A stretch of DNA of 64,000 bases from Marmoricola sp. OAE513 (GTDB lineage Bacteria; Actinomycetota; Actinomycetes; Propionibacteriales; Nocardioidaceae): assembly GCF_040546585.1 (NCBI RefSeq), contig NZ_JBEPOC010000001.1:2976001-3040000 (forward strand), written 5' to 3'. The notes beneath the pieces were generated by a model. The model had not been told where the DNA came from. It saw only the letters and a list, made by a program, of their open reading frames with translations, and ran no database searches. This document shows, piece by piece, positions 16,924 to 25,242 of this stretch. Each line of letters opens with the position of its first letter. The stretch's first letter is position 1. A program made the position numbers and the translations under genes.

Positions 16924-18156
16924 TCACTTGGTGAGCATCCGGCGGTAGCCGATGAGGCCCGCCGTACCCGCCAGCATCATCAGCGCGGCCGTGGCCACGA
17001 GGACGTCGCGAGCGGTGTTGTTGCCCTGGCCCGAGACACCCGAGTCGACCACGGTCGGCACGTCGGGGGTCGGGTCGTCGGTCGGCGTCGGGGACGGCGT
17101 GGCCGCCTTCTTGCCGTTCGGGCCGCAGGACACGGTGCCGATCTGGGCGGCGATCAGCGAGCTGCCGGTGAACTGGGCCGCTGCGGGCAGCAGGTCCAGG
17201 TCGAGGGCGGTCACGGTGATCGTGTCAGCGGTCTTGGTCTGCTTGTTCAGCGTGATGTCGAGGATGTTGTCCTCGAGCGGCGACAGCGCGTCGGCCACCT
17301 GGGCGACCAGCGTGTTGACCAGCTGGGTCTGAACGGTGTCGACGACCGTGGCCAGCGGGGCGGCCAGACCGTCGAGGGTCTCGTTCAGGTCGACCTTCAC
17401 GCCGTCCAGGACCGCGTTGAGCACGGCGTCCAGGTCGGTGAGGACGTGGGTGTTCGGCGGCGGGTTGGCCGGCAGGTTCACCAGGTCGATGTCGGTGCCC
17501 GCGACGCTCAGCGTGAGCTTCGAGTCGACGATGTTCGCGCCACCCTCAGCGGTACCCGGAGCAGCGGTGCAGTGCGCGTAGACGGCGCCGAGCGAGCCAC
17601 CGAGACCGGTGTTGCCCAGCGGAGCCAGCGCGCCGGAGATGGCGCTCGTGATCGGACCCAGCAGGTCGCCGAGGAGACCGTTGAGGGCCGACAGCCCGCC
17701 GATCGCGGAGGTCGGGTCGATGACCGTGGTGCCGGTCAGGTCCAGGTTGGCGATGTTCAGGCCGACCGGGTCGCCCGGGGTGAGGCAGTTGGAGTCACCG
17801 ACGTTGGCGCCGAAGCCGGCACCCTCACCTGCGACACCACCACACGCGGCGGACGTGCCGTCGCCGTTGTCGGCGACCTTGGCCTGCGCCTCCTGGGCGA
17901 GGACACCGATGTTGAGGAGGTTCTGGTTGCCCAGGACGCCGACGACCGGGTTGGTCTCGCCCGTCTTGGTCTCGTCATCTCCGTCGTTGGTGGCCTTCAC
18001 GGTGCCCGAGCTGATCGGGCTTCCGCCGATGGCCAGCGTCAGGGCGTTCGAGCTCGCCTGCGACACAGGGGCCGCGGCGAAGACTGGAGCGATGGCGAGC
18101 ATCGAGACGGTGGCCGCCCCCATGATCGCGCCGAATCGCAGCACTCGTCGGTTCAA
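16924..18156 (-). CDS. Secreted cell-surface protein with C-terminal anchor (choice-of-anchor type), likely sortase substrate
   Basis: This 410-residue secreted protein begins at a TTG (18156) with GGAGG 7 bases ahead; a signal peptide (RVLRFGAIMGAATVSMLAIAPVFAAAP) follows. The mature part is rich in Gly, Ala, Asn and Thr, has four Cys, and contains long amphipathic stretches (LTDLDAVLNAVLDGVKVDLNE) typical of actinobacterial choice-of-anchor surface proteins. It ends with a Pro/Thr/Asp linker (TPSPTPTDDPTPDVPTVVDSG), a hydrophobic helix and a positive tail (YRRMLTK). The VPTVVDSG segment stands where an LPxTG-like signal would be, but is not canonical. It shares an operon with the sortase. 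Function of the ectodomain is unknown. Confidence 0.75.
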   Translation of the reverse strand: MNRRVLRFGAIMGAATVSMLAIAPVFAAAPVSQASSNALTLAIGGSPISSGTVKATNDGDDETKTGETNPVVGVLGNQNLLNIGVLAQEAQAKVADNGDGTSAACGGVAGEGAGFGANVGDSNCLTPGDPVGLNIANLDLTGTTVIDPTSAIGGLSALNGLLGDLLGPITSAISGALAPLGNTGLGGSLGAVYAHCTAAPGTAEGGANIVDSKLTLSVAGTDIDLVNLPANPPPNTHVLTDLDAVLNAVLDGVKVDLNETLDGLAAPLATVVDTVQTQLVNTLVAQVADALSPLEDNILDITLNKQTKTADTITVTALDLDLLPAAAQFTGSSLIAAQIGTVSCGPNGKKAATPSPTPTDDPTPDVPTVVDSGVSGQGNNTARDVLVATAALMMLAGTAGLIGYRRMLTK

Positions 18157-18248
18157 GATGGTTCCTCCCGGCAGGGCACCGCACTCGTCGCGACGCCGTG
18201 ATGATGAACTGCTGGTGCTCCTCTTTGAGCACCCGCCATTCTGGCCTG

Positions 18249-18278
18249 ATCGTAGGGTGTTTGGCACTGGTGTTGCAA
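18249..18278 (-). promoter_or_regulatory. Predicted sigma-A-type promoter for the surface protein/sortase operon
   Basis: On the minus strand, TTGCAA (18273-18278) and TACGAT (18249-18254) are separated by 18 bases in an A/T-rich stretch that stands out from its surroundings. It would start transcription near 18242, about 85 bases before the TTG start. Confidence 0.5.
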
Positions 18279-18347
18279 AATATGACGCAGGTTACACGTC
18301 TAAATCACGCCAAAAGCGTTGGTAACCGGATTTTGGTGCTGATTCGG

Positions 18348-19287
18348 TCAGGACGCCTTCTTCGCAGACTTCTTGACGGCCTTCTTCGCCGTCTTCGAGG
18401 TCTTCTTGGCAGCAGTGCCCTTCTTCGCCGCTGTCGATGCCTTCTTGGCCGTCTTCTTCGCGGCCCGCGGAGCTGACTTCTTGGCGGCGGGCGCGTCGTC
18501 GGTGCTCTCGCCGCGGGCGGTCTTCGCCGCGTCCACGCTCCGCTGGAGCGCGGCGAGCAGGTCGATGACCTCGCCCGTGCTCTTCTTCGCCGCCGGGGCG
18601 GACTTCACCTCGCCGCCCTCGATCTTGGCCTTCACCAGCGCCTCGACCGCCTCGCGGTAGTCGTCCTCGTACTCGTCGGGGTCGAAGTCGCCGGCCAGCG
18701 TCTCGACCAGCATCGAGGCCATCTTGGCCTCGGCGGGCTTGCGCGTCGTCGACGTCGACCGCTCCGAAGTCGGGTTTCCGGATCTCGTCGGGCCACATCA
18801 TCGTCTGGAGCACGATGACGTCCTCGCGCACCCGCAGGACGGCCAGGGACATCCGGTTGCGGAGGGAGACGGTCACCAGCGCCATCCGGTCGGCGTCCTC
18901 GAGGGCCTGGCGCAGCAGTGCGTAGGGCTTGGCGCCGGTCTTCTCGGGCTCGAGGTAGTAGGACTTCTCGAAGAGCATCGGGTCGATCTGCTCGCTGGGG
19001 ACGAACTTCTCGACACTGATCTCCCGGCTGCTCGTCGCGGGCAGCTCGGCCATGTCGGAGTCGTCGAGGATGACCATCTCGCCGTCCTCGGTCTCGTAGC
19101 CCTTGGCGATGTCGGCGTACGCGACCTCCTCGCCGTCCAGGGAGCAGATCCGCTGGTACTTGATCCGGCCGCCGTCCTTGGCGTGCACCTGCCGGAAGGA
19201 GATGTCCTTGTTCTCGGTCGCCGAGTACAGCTTGACCGGGACGCTCACCAGCCCGAAGGAGACGGCACCCTTCCAAATTGCGCGCAT
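18348..19287 (-). pseudogene. ku: Ku DNA end-binding protein, broken by a frameshift
   Basis: Bacterial Ku binds double-strand break ends and recruits LigD for end joining. The N-terminal part (MRAIWKGAVSFGLVSVPVKLYSAT to IRKPDFGAVDVDD) is a normal Ku beta-barrel core. The frame then changes near 18741-18750, and the rest (RKPAEAKMASMLVETLAGDFDPDEYEDDY and a Lys/Ala-rich DNA-binding tail, PAAKKSAPRAAKKTAKKAS) continues in another frame to 18348. The break is at a short GCGC run; one missing GC pair, or one extra base, would explain it. If read as it stands, the N-terminal frame runs on to 18292 with an unrelated Arg-rich tail. It may be a real mutation or a sequencing error. Confidence 0.85.
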
Positions 19288-19386
19288 GTCCCAAGGATGG
19301 ACCGCGCAGCCAAGGCGCGCCACCTCACAGGCTCCTCACATTCTCCGCCGACCGACCGCACAGGCGGCCCGACCAGGGTCGGGGCC

Positions 19387-20583
19387 ATGGGTACGAGAGA
19401 GAAGCAGGGCTTCGGCGCGCGGCTGCGCGCGGTCCGTCGACGGTGGTGGGCGGCGCTGGCCGCGCTGGTCCTCGTGCTGGCCGGCGCGGGCACGTGGTTC
19501 ATGACCGCGGGCGCCAGCGAGGACGACAACACCACCACGATCACCTCCACGGTCGCGAAGGGGACCTACAAGACCACCGTCTCCGCCACCGGCACCATCA
19601 CCCCGAAGCGGGACGAGGACGTCGCCTTCACCTCCTCGGGCACCGTCACCTCGGTCCAGGTCGAGGTCGGCGACAAGGTGGTCAAGGGGGACGTGCTCGC
19701 GAAGATCGACGACGACGCCCTGATCGCCCAGCGCGAGGCCGCGGAGTCCCAGGTGACCGCGGCCCAGACGCAGCTCGACGAGGACTCCGGGAGCTCCTCG
19801 ACCCAGGTCGCCGCAGACGAGGCGTCGCTGGCGAGCGCGAGGTCGCAGCTGGCCGACGCCGAGGACGCCGTCGAGAACGCCACCCTGCGGGCGCCGTTCA
19901 GCGGCACCGTCTCGGCCGTCGGCTACGAGGTCGGTGACCAGGTCGGGGGTTCCGGCGGCGGGGCGGACCCGTCCGGGTCGGACACGACCGCGGCGATCAC
20001 CGTGATCTCCCCGAAGAAGCTGCTCATCGACGCGAACGTGTCCTCCTCCGACGTCACGCGGCTCAAGAAGGGCCTCCAGGCCGAGATCACCCCGACCGGG
20101 GGCAACGAGACGGCGTACGGCGTGGTGACCGAGGTCGGCGTCATCGCCACCGCCTCGGACACGGGCGCGGCGCAGTTCCCGGTGACCGTCGAGGTCACCG
20201 GGGAGACCACGGGTCTGTACCCGGGCGCCAGCGCCACCGTCGAGATCACCGTGAAGCAGGCGACCGACATCATCGCGGTGCCGACGGCCGCGGTGCGGAC
20301 CGACGACGCCGGCAAGGCCTACGTGTACGTCGTCAAGAGCGGCAAGCGCACCAAGACCACCGTCGCGCTGGGCGAGGTCTACGGCGCCCAGACCGAGGTC
20401 ACCTCCGGGATCAAGGAGGGCGACGTCATCGAGGTCATCTCGATCACCGGGCGGCGCGGGACCGGCAGCGGCGGAGGCAACCGGAACGGCGGGGGTGAGT
20501 TCCCCGGCGGCGGCAACTTCCAGCTTCCGGCGGGCGGCGCCCCCGGCGGCGGCCCCGTCGTCATCCAGGGGAACCCCGGATGA
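19387..20583 (+). CDS. MacA-like adaptor protein (HlyD/RND adaptor family) of an ABC exporter
   Basis: This 398-residue membrane-anchored adaptor has an N-terminal anchor (WWAALAALVLVLAGAGTWFM), a barrel-sandwich lipoyl half (TVSATGTITPKRDEDVAF, VEVGDKVVKGDVLAKID), and a short helical hairpin (EAAESQVTAAQTQLDED). The second lipoyl half is NATLRAPFSGTVSAVGYEVGDQVG, followed by a beta-barrel and a membrane-proximal domain. It ends in a long Gly/Pro/Asn-rich tail (GGGNRNGGGEFPGG). The ABC ATPase gene overlaps its stop by 4 bases. In Gram-positives such adaptors work with MacB-type transporters without an outer-membrane channel. Substrate unknown; antimicrobial peptide or lipid export are possibilities. 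Confidence 0.88.
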   Translation: MGTREKQGFGARLRAVRRRWWAALAALVLVLAGAGTWFMTAGASEDDNTTTITSTVAKGTYKTTVSATGTITPKRDEDVAFTSSGTVTSVQVEVGDKVVKGDVLAKIDDDALIAQREAAESQVTAAQTQLDEDSGSSSTQVAADEASLASARSQLADAEDAVENATLRAPFSGTVSAVGYEVGDQVGGSGGGADPSGSDTTAAITVISPKKLLIDANVSSSDVTRLKKGLQAEITPTGGNETAYGVVTEVGVIATASDTGAAQFPVTVEVTGETTGLYPGASATVEITVKQATDIIAVPTAAVRTDDAGKAYVYVVKSGKRTKTTVALGEVYGAQTEVTSGIKEGDVIEVISITGRRGTGSGGGNRNGGGEFPGGGNFQLPAGGAPGGGPVVIQGNPG

Positions 20584-21299
20584 GCCCCCGGCAGTCGGGT
20601 GGGCGGAGTGCCGTCATCTCGTTGGAGGGAGTGCGGAAGACGTACGCCACCGGAGCGGTGTCGGTCGAGGCCCTGCGCGGCATCGACATCGAGATCTCCG
20701 CGGGCGAGTACGTCGCCATCATCGGGCCCTCGGGTTCCGGCAAGTCGACCCTGATGCACATCCTCGGCTGCCTCGACGTCCCGACGGAGGGCCGCTACGA
20801 GCTCGCCGGGCGCGACGTCAGCGACCTCGAGGAGTCCGAGCTCGCGCTCATCCGCAACCGGGAGATCGGGTTCGTGTTCCAGCAGTTCAACCTGCTCGCC
20901 GACTCCACCGCGCTGCGCAACGTCGCCCTCCCGCTGGTGTACGCCGGCGTACCGGCGGCCGAGCGGGAGGAGCGCGCCCGGCGCGCGCTGGAGCGGGTCG
21001 GCCTGGCCGACCGTGCCGATCACAGGCCCGGCGAGCTGTCGGGCGGTCAGCAGCAACGGGTGGCCGTGGCCCGGGCGCTGGTCTCCGAGCCGTCGCTGAT
21101 CCTCGCCGACGAGCCGACCGGGAACCTGGACTCGGTCTCGACCGAGGACGTGCTCGGCCTGTTCCGCGAGCTGCACGACGCGGGCCGCACGATCGTGCTC
21201 ATCACCCACGACCACGAAGTCGCCGAGGTCGCCGACCGGGTCATCACCCTCCGCGACGGGCTCGTGACCGAGGCTGCAACGGCAGGCGCGATCGCATGA
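20580..21299 (+). CDS. MacB-like ABC transporter ATPase
   Basis: This 239-residue nucleotide-binding subunit has Walker A GPSGSGKST, a Q-loop in FVFQQFNLLADSTALRNVALPL (typical of the MacB/LolD class), signature LSGGQQQRVAVARAL, Walker [14 protein letters not shown], and the switch His in LITHDHEVAEVADR. It powers the permease encoded immediately downstream, with 4-base stop/start overlaps on both sides. Adaptor, ATPase and permease are therefore translated as one coupled unit. Unlike E. coli MacB, the ATPase and permease are separate proteins. Confidence 0.95.
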   Translation: MSPRQSGGRSAVISLEGVRKTYATGAVSVEALRGIDIEISAGEYVAIIGPSGSGKSTLMHILGCLDVPTEGRYELAGRDVSDLEESELALIRNREIGFVFQQFNLLADSTALRNVALPLVYAGVPAAEREERARRALERVGLADRADHRPGELSGGQQQRVAVARALVSEPSLILADEPTGNLDSVSTEDVLGLFRELHDAGRTIVLITHDHEVAEVADRVITLRDGLVTEAATAGAIA

Positions 21300-22522
21300 G
21301 CTGGGTCGAGACACTTCGCACGGCCGCTTTCGCGGTGCTGGCCCACCGGCTGCGCTCGCTGCTGACGCTGCTCGGCATCGTCATCGGCATCTCCTCGGTG
21401 GTGCTCACCGTCGGCTTCGGCCTGGGCGCGCAGGACAAGGTGCGTTCGCAGATCGACTCGCTCGGCTCCAACCTGCTCATCGTCTCCCCGGGCAGCAGCA
21501 CCGGGAGCGGCGGCGTCCGCGGTGGCTTCGGTTCCTCGACCACGCTGACGCTGGCCGACGCCGAGGCGCTGGCCGATGCGGACGTGGCGCCGGACATCGC
21601 CGCGGTCGCCCCCGCGACCTCGACGTCGACGTCGCTGACCAACGGCACCACGAACTGGACCTCCAAGGTCGTCGGCACGACGGTCAGCTGGCAGGACGTC
21701 CGCGCCCGCAAGCTGTCCTCGGGCCGGTTCTTCACCCAGGACGAGATCGACCGGGCCGCCGACGTGGCCGTGCTCGGCCCGGACACGGTCGATGAGCTGT
21801 TCAACGGCCGCGACCCGGTGGGCGAGACCGTGACGGTCAACGGCACCGCGCTGACGGTGATCGGCGTGCTCGACGTCTCGGGCGCCAGCTCGGACGACGC
21901 CAACGAGGACGACCTCGCGGTTGTCCCGATCACCACCGCGCAGCGGCTCTCCGGCGCGACCAGCACCGCGGTCGCCTCCATCTACGTGGAGGCGAGGAGT
22001 GCTGAGACGCTGTCCGCCGCCTACCAGGAGGTCAACGCGGCCCTGCTGACGGCGCACGACGTGAGCGCGAGCGAGGCGGACTTCTCGATCGCGACGCAGG
22101 ACGCGCTGCTCGACACCGCCAACTCGACCAACCGGACGATGACGATCCTGCTCGCCGGGGTCGCCGCGATCTCGTTGCTGGTCGGCGGCATCGGCGTCAT
22201 GAACATCATGCTGGTCTCGGTGACCGAGCGGGTCCGCGAGATCGGCCTTCGCAAAGCGCTCGGAGCCACCCCGTCGGCGATCCGTCGCCAATTCCTCATC
22301 GAGGCCTCGCTGCTCGGCATCACCGGCGGCGTCATCGGCTCGGCGGTCGGCGTGGTCGGGGCTCTGGTCCTGCCGAGCATGATCGACCAGCCGGTCAGCA
22401 TCTCAGCGGTCGCGATCGTCGCCGCACTGGCCGTCGCCCTCGGACTTGGCGTCGGTTTCGGGGTCTACCCGGCCGACCGGGCCGCTCGGCTGACTCCGAT
22501 CGACGCGCTCAGGAGCGAGTGA
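21296..22522 (+). CDS. MacB-like ABC transporter permease
   Basis: This 408-residue permease has the MacB layout. One N-terminal membrane helix (LRSLLTLLGIVIGISSVVLTVGFG) is followed by a large extracytoplasmic MacB_PCD domain of about 230 residues. Three C-terminal helices form the FtsX-like domain (MTILLAGVAAISLLVGGIGVMNIMLVSVTERVREIGLRKALGATPSAIRRQFLIEA and beyond). It should work as a dimer as a mechanotransmission exporter with the ATPase and adaptor upstream. Its ATG overlaps the ATPase stop. Confidence 0.95.
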   Translation: MSWVETLRTAAFAVLAHRLRSLLTLLGIVIGISSVVLTVGFGLGAQDKVRSQIDSLGSNLLIVSPGSSTGSGGVRGGFGSSTTLTLADAEALADADVAPDIAAVAPATSTSTSLTNGTTNWTSKVVGTTVSWQDVRARKLSSGRFFTQDEIDRAADVAVLGPDTVDELFNGRDPVGETVTVNGTALTVIGVLDVSGASSDDANEDDLAVVPITTAQRLSGATSTAVASIYVEARSAETLSAAYQEVNAALLTAHDVSASEADFSIATQDALLDTANSTNRTMTILLAGVAAISLLVGGIGVMNIMLVSVTERVREIGLRKALGATPSAIRRQFLIEASLLGITGGVIGSAVGVVGALVLPSMIDQPVSISAVAIVAALAVALGLGVGFGVYPADRAARLTPIDALRSE

Positions 22523-22580
22523 TGCGCGTCCCCACCGACCTCCCGTCCATCCCACCTGCATCCACCCCGAGGAGAACCCG

Positions 22581-23525
22581 ATGAGCCCGAACCAGCTGAT
22601 GTCCCTGTCCCCGAAGATGAGCCCGGCGGTGGCCCGCCGGATCGCGGCCGCGTGCGGAGCCGGTGTCCTGCTCGTCGGCGCGGCCGGCTGCGGCAGCTCG
22701 GACAGCGGCACGCCGACCGGTAGCACCCAGAACGAGGGTGCGCAGACCAGCCAGAACGGCAGCGGCCCGACCGGCCAGGGTCAGCTCCCGGGGGCGGACG
22801 GCAAGGTCGCCGCCGTCGTCGACACCACCGCCCAGGTCCAGGGCCAGAACGGGCAGGTCGCCGTCACCTGGAACGGCTCGACGACCTTCACCCAGCAGGT
22901 CGAGGCCCGGCTGGCCGACGTCGAGGTCGGCACCTGCGTCGTCGTGCAGTCCGCGAGCAGCGCGGCGGACGACAGCTCCGAGGCTCCGACCGAGGCGGCC
23001 GCGACGTCCGTCCGGATCGCCCCGAAGGGGGCCGACGGCACCTGCGCCGCAGGTCTGGGCGGGGGTGGCCCGCGGCTGAGCACCAACGGCGGGCAGCCGC
23101 CGTCCGGCTTCCCCTCGGGTGCTCCCACGGACGTACCCGGCGGCGGCAACGGCGGCCCGCGGATGCGCGCCTTCGGCGGCGCGGTCGGCGAGGTCACCGC
23201 GGTGAGCGCCGGCGGATTCACGGTGAAGTCCTCGGTGCCGCAGCTCGACGGGAGCGCGCCGAGTGCAGGGAGCACGCCGAAGGTCAGCGAGACCAGCGTT
23301 GCGGTCACGGTCAGCAGTGCGACGACCTACACCACCACCGGCAAGGCGACGGCAGCGGACGTCAAGGTCGGCAGCTGCCTGCGGGCCCAGGGCGAGACCG
23401 ACGACACCGGAGCGGTGACCGCGAAGACCATCGCGCTCAGCCCGGCCGTCGACGGCGAGTGCACCTCCGGCTTCCGCCGCGGCACCGCCGGTGACGGCCC
23501 CGAGCAGAACAGCCAGGAGTCCTGA
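22581..23525 (+). CDS. Secreted lipoprotein with two DUF5666-like repeats
   Basis: This 314-residue protein has a signal peptide ending in a lipobox (GAAGC, lipidated Cys near residue 37) and then a Ser/Gly/Thr/Gln-rich linker. Two similar small beta domains follow, each with the pattern GxVxxV...TxxTxxTxxQ...ADVxVGTCV (first QVEARLADVEVGTCVVVQ, second TTTGKATAADVKVGSCLRAQG), as in DUF5666 proteins. A Gly/Pro-rich linker joins them. A GAGGAGA lies before the ATG. It sits between the MacB-like permease and a second adaptor-like gene, only a base apart from the latter, so it probably belongs to the same exporter. Role unknown; a scaffold or substrate-handling lipoprotein is inferred. Confidence 0.78.
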   Translation: MSPNQLMSLSPKMSPAVARRIAAACGAGVLLVGAAGCGSSDSGTPTGSTQNEGAQTSQNGSGPTGQGQLPGADGKVAAVVDTTAQVQGQNGQVAVTWNGSTTFTQQVEARLADVEVGTCVVVQSASSAADDSSEAPTEAAATSVRIAPKGADGTCAAGLGGGGPRLSTNGGQPPSGFPSGAPTDVPGGGNGGPRMRAFGGAVGEVTAVSAGGFTVKSSVPQLDGSAPSAGSTPKVSETSVAVTVSSATTYTTTGKATAADVKVGSCLRAQGETDDTGAVTAKTIALSPAVDGECTSGFRRGTAGDGPEQNSQES

Positions 23526-23526
23526 C

Positions 23527-25215
23527 GTGCGACTCCCGAAGAGGCTGAAGCTGCCGGCGGTGGTCGCGGCCGGCGTGATCCTGGCCGGCGGCGGCACGGT
23601 GTACGCCGTCGCCGGCGCCGAGGACACCCCGTCGTACCGGACGGTGCGGGCGACCGAGGGCGACGTCGAGCAGACCCTGTCGCTGACCGGGCTGGTCGAC
23701 GCGGCGCAGCGGGCCGACCTCGCGTTCGGCACCGACGGCACCGTGGCCAAGGTCAAGGTGGCGCAGGGTGACACGGTGAAGGCCGGCCAGGTCATCGCGA
23801 CCCTGGAGACCGGTGACCTCGACGCTGCCGTCACCGAGGCGAAGGCGACGCTGGCCAAGGCGAAGGCCCAGCTGGAGTCCGACCAGGACGCCCAGACCTC
23901 CAGCGTCGAGCAGGCGGGCTCGCCGCAGCCGTCGGGGAGCAGCAAGCCCAGCGGCAGCAGCAAGCCCAGCGGCAGCAGCGGGGGTGGGAACACCTCGGGC
24001 ACGTCAACCGCGGTGCTGAAGAAGCTCAAGGAGCAGCAGCAGGCCGTGCTCGAGGCCCAGAGCGCAGCGTCGGCCGCGTTGGCAGCGGCACACGACGCGC
24101 TTGCTGCCCAGACCTCTGCATGTGCCGACGCTTACCAGGAGCCGTCAGGCCAACCGACCGACGGCACCGGTACCCCGACCACCGATGCGGCGACCGATGC
24201 GGCGACCGACTCGACGGCCAACGACGCCTGCGACGCGGCCCTGGCTGACGTCCAGGCGAAGCAGGACGCGGTCAAGGACGCCCAGGACGCGTTGGCCGAC
24301 GCCTTGGCGACCCTGACGAAGACGCTCGGCGGCGCGCTCGGGACGGTGTCCAGCACGCCGGCCGTCGCGGCCAGGACCTCGGCGAAGACCGCAGCGACGA
24401 CGACGGCGGCGACGACGGACACCCCCTCCTCGAACGGGTCGTCGAACGGGTCCTCGCAGGGCGGCACCGTGACGGCCGCACGGCTCGCATCCGACCAGGC
24501 GCAGATCGACCAGGCCGAGGCCGACCTGGTCAGCGCGAAGGCCGACCGCGCCCAGGCCGTGCTTCGTTCCACCCGGAGCGGGACGGTCGCCTCGCTCGAC
24601 CTGACGAAGGGTGACCAGGTCGCGGCCGGCACCGCGGTCGCCGTCGTGGTCGGCGGGAAGTCGGTCACCCTGACCGGCACGGTCGCGGAGACCGACGTCG
24701 AGAAGGTGCAGGTCGGCCAGGTCGCGCGGATCAGTGTCGCGGGGTCCTCCACCACGACGCAGGGCACCGTGACGGCGATCGGGATGACCGCGGACAGCTC
24801 CAGCGGCAGCACCACGTACCCGGTCACCGTCACGGTCGAGGATCCGGCGATCGCTCTCCCGAGCGGATCGCGGGCCCAGGTCGCCGTGGTCCTCTCGACG
24901 GTCGACGACGTCGTCACGGTCCCGATCTCGGCGATCACCAGGAACGGGGACAGCGCCGTGGTCCGGGTCTGGAACGGCACCAAGCTGACCAGCACCCGGG
25001 TGACCCTCGGAGCGGTCGGTGCGCGCACCGCCCAGGTCGACGGCATCGAGGCGGGCACGGAGGTCGTCCTCGCCGATGTCGACCAGGCGATCTCGGGCGC
25101 CAGCTCCGAGCTGAACCAGCGCGGGAACTTCGGTGGTCCCCCGGGCGGCGGCACCTTCACCTTCCGCAACGGCGGTGGCAGCGGAGGCGGCCCGAGGACC
25201 AGCATCCAGCGCTGA
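23527..25215 (+). CDS. Second HlyD-family adaptor protein with expanded coiled-coil hairpin
   Basis: This 562-residue protein starts at GTG one base after the lipoprotein stop. It has an N-terminal membrane helix (LPAVVAAGVILAGGGTVYAVAG), then a lipoyl half (SLTGLVDAAQRADLAFGTDG, VAQGDTVKAGQVIATLETGDLDAAVTEAKATL). A long Ala/Gln/Asp-rich helical insert is broken by Ser/Pro/Lys and Ala/Thr/Asp repeats (18-base and 12-base DNA repeats near 23938 and 24181). The returning lipoyl half is AVLRSTRSGTVASLDLTKGDQVAAG, followed by the beta-barrel and a Gly-rich tail ending GGGSGGGPRTSIQR. The hairpin is far longer than in the first adaptor. Two adaptors for one transporter suggest a hetero-oligomeric ring, or that this one reaches across the thick wall. 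Confidence 0.82.
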   Translation: MRLPKRLKLPAVVAAGVILAGGGTVYAVAGAEDTPSYRTVRATEGDVEQTLSLTGLVDAAQRADLAFGTDGTVAKVKVAQGDTVKAGQVIATLETGDLDAAVTEAKATLAKAKAQLESDQDAQTSSVEQAGSPQPSGSSKPSGSSKPSGSSGGGNTSGTSTAVLKKLKEQQQAVLEAQSAASAALAAAHDALAAQTSACADAYQEPSGQPTDGTGTPTTDAATDAATDSTANDACDAALADVQAKQDAVKDAQDALADALATLTKTLGGALGTVSSTPAVAARTSAKTAATTTAATTDTPSSNGSSNGSSQGGTVTAARLASDQAQIDQAEADLVSAKADRAQAVLRSTRSGTVASLDLTKGDQVAAGTAVAVVVGGKSVTLTGTVAETDVEKVQVGQVARISVAGSSTTTQGTVTAIGMTADSSSGSTTYPVTVTVEDPAIALPSGSRAQVAVVLSTVDDVVTVPISAITRNGDSAVVRVWNGTKLTSTRVTLGAVGARTAQVDGIEAGTEVVLADVDQAISGASSELNQRGNFGGPPGGGTFTFRNGGGSGGGPRTSIQR

Positions 25216-25242
25216 GTGTCACCAGCGGGCAAGATGGTCCGC

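Noticed and set aside
18292-19287. Ku read as one 331-residue protein in the N-terminal frame
   Set aside because: After residue about 180 the product becomes an Arg/Glu-rich sequence with no Ku features, while the other frame gives the normal Ku continuation and Lys/Ala tail.
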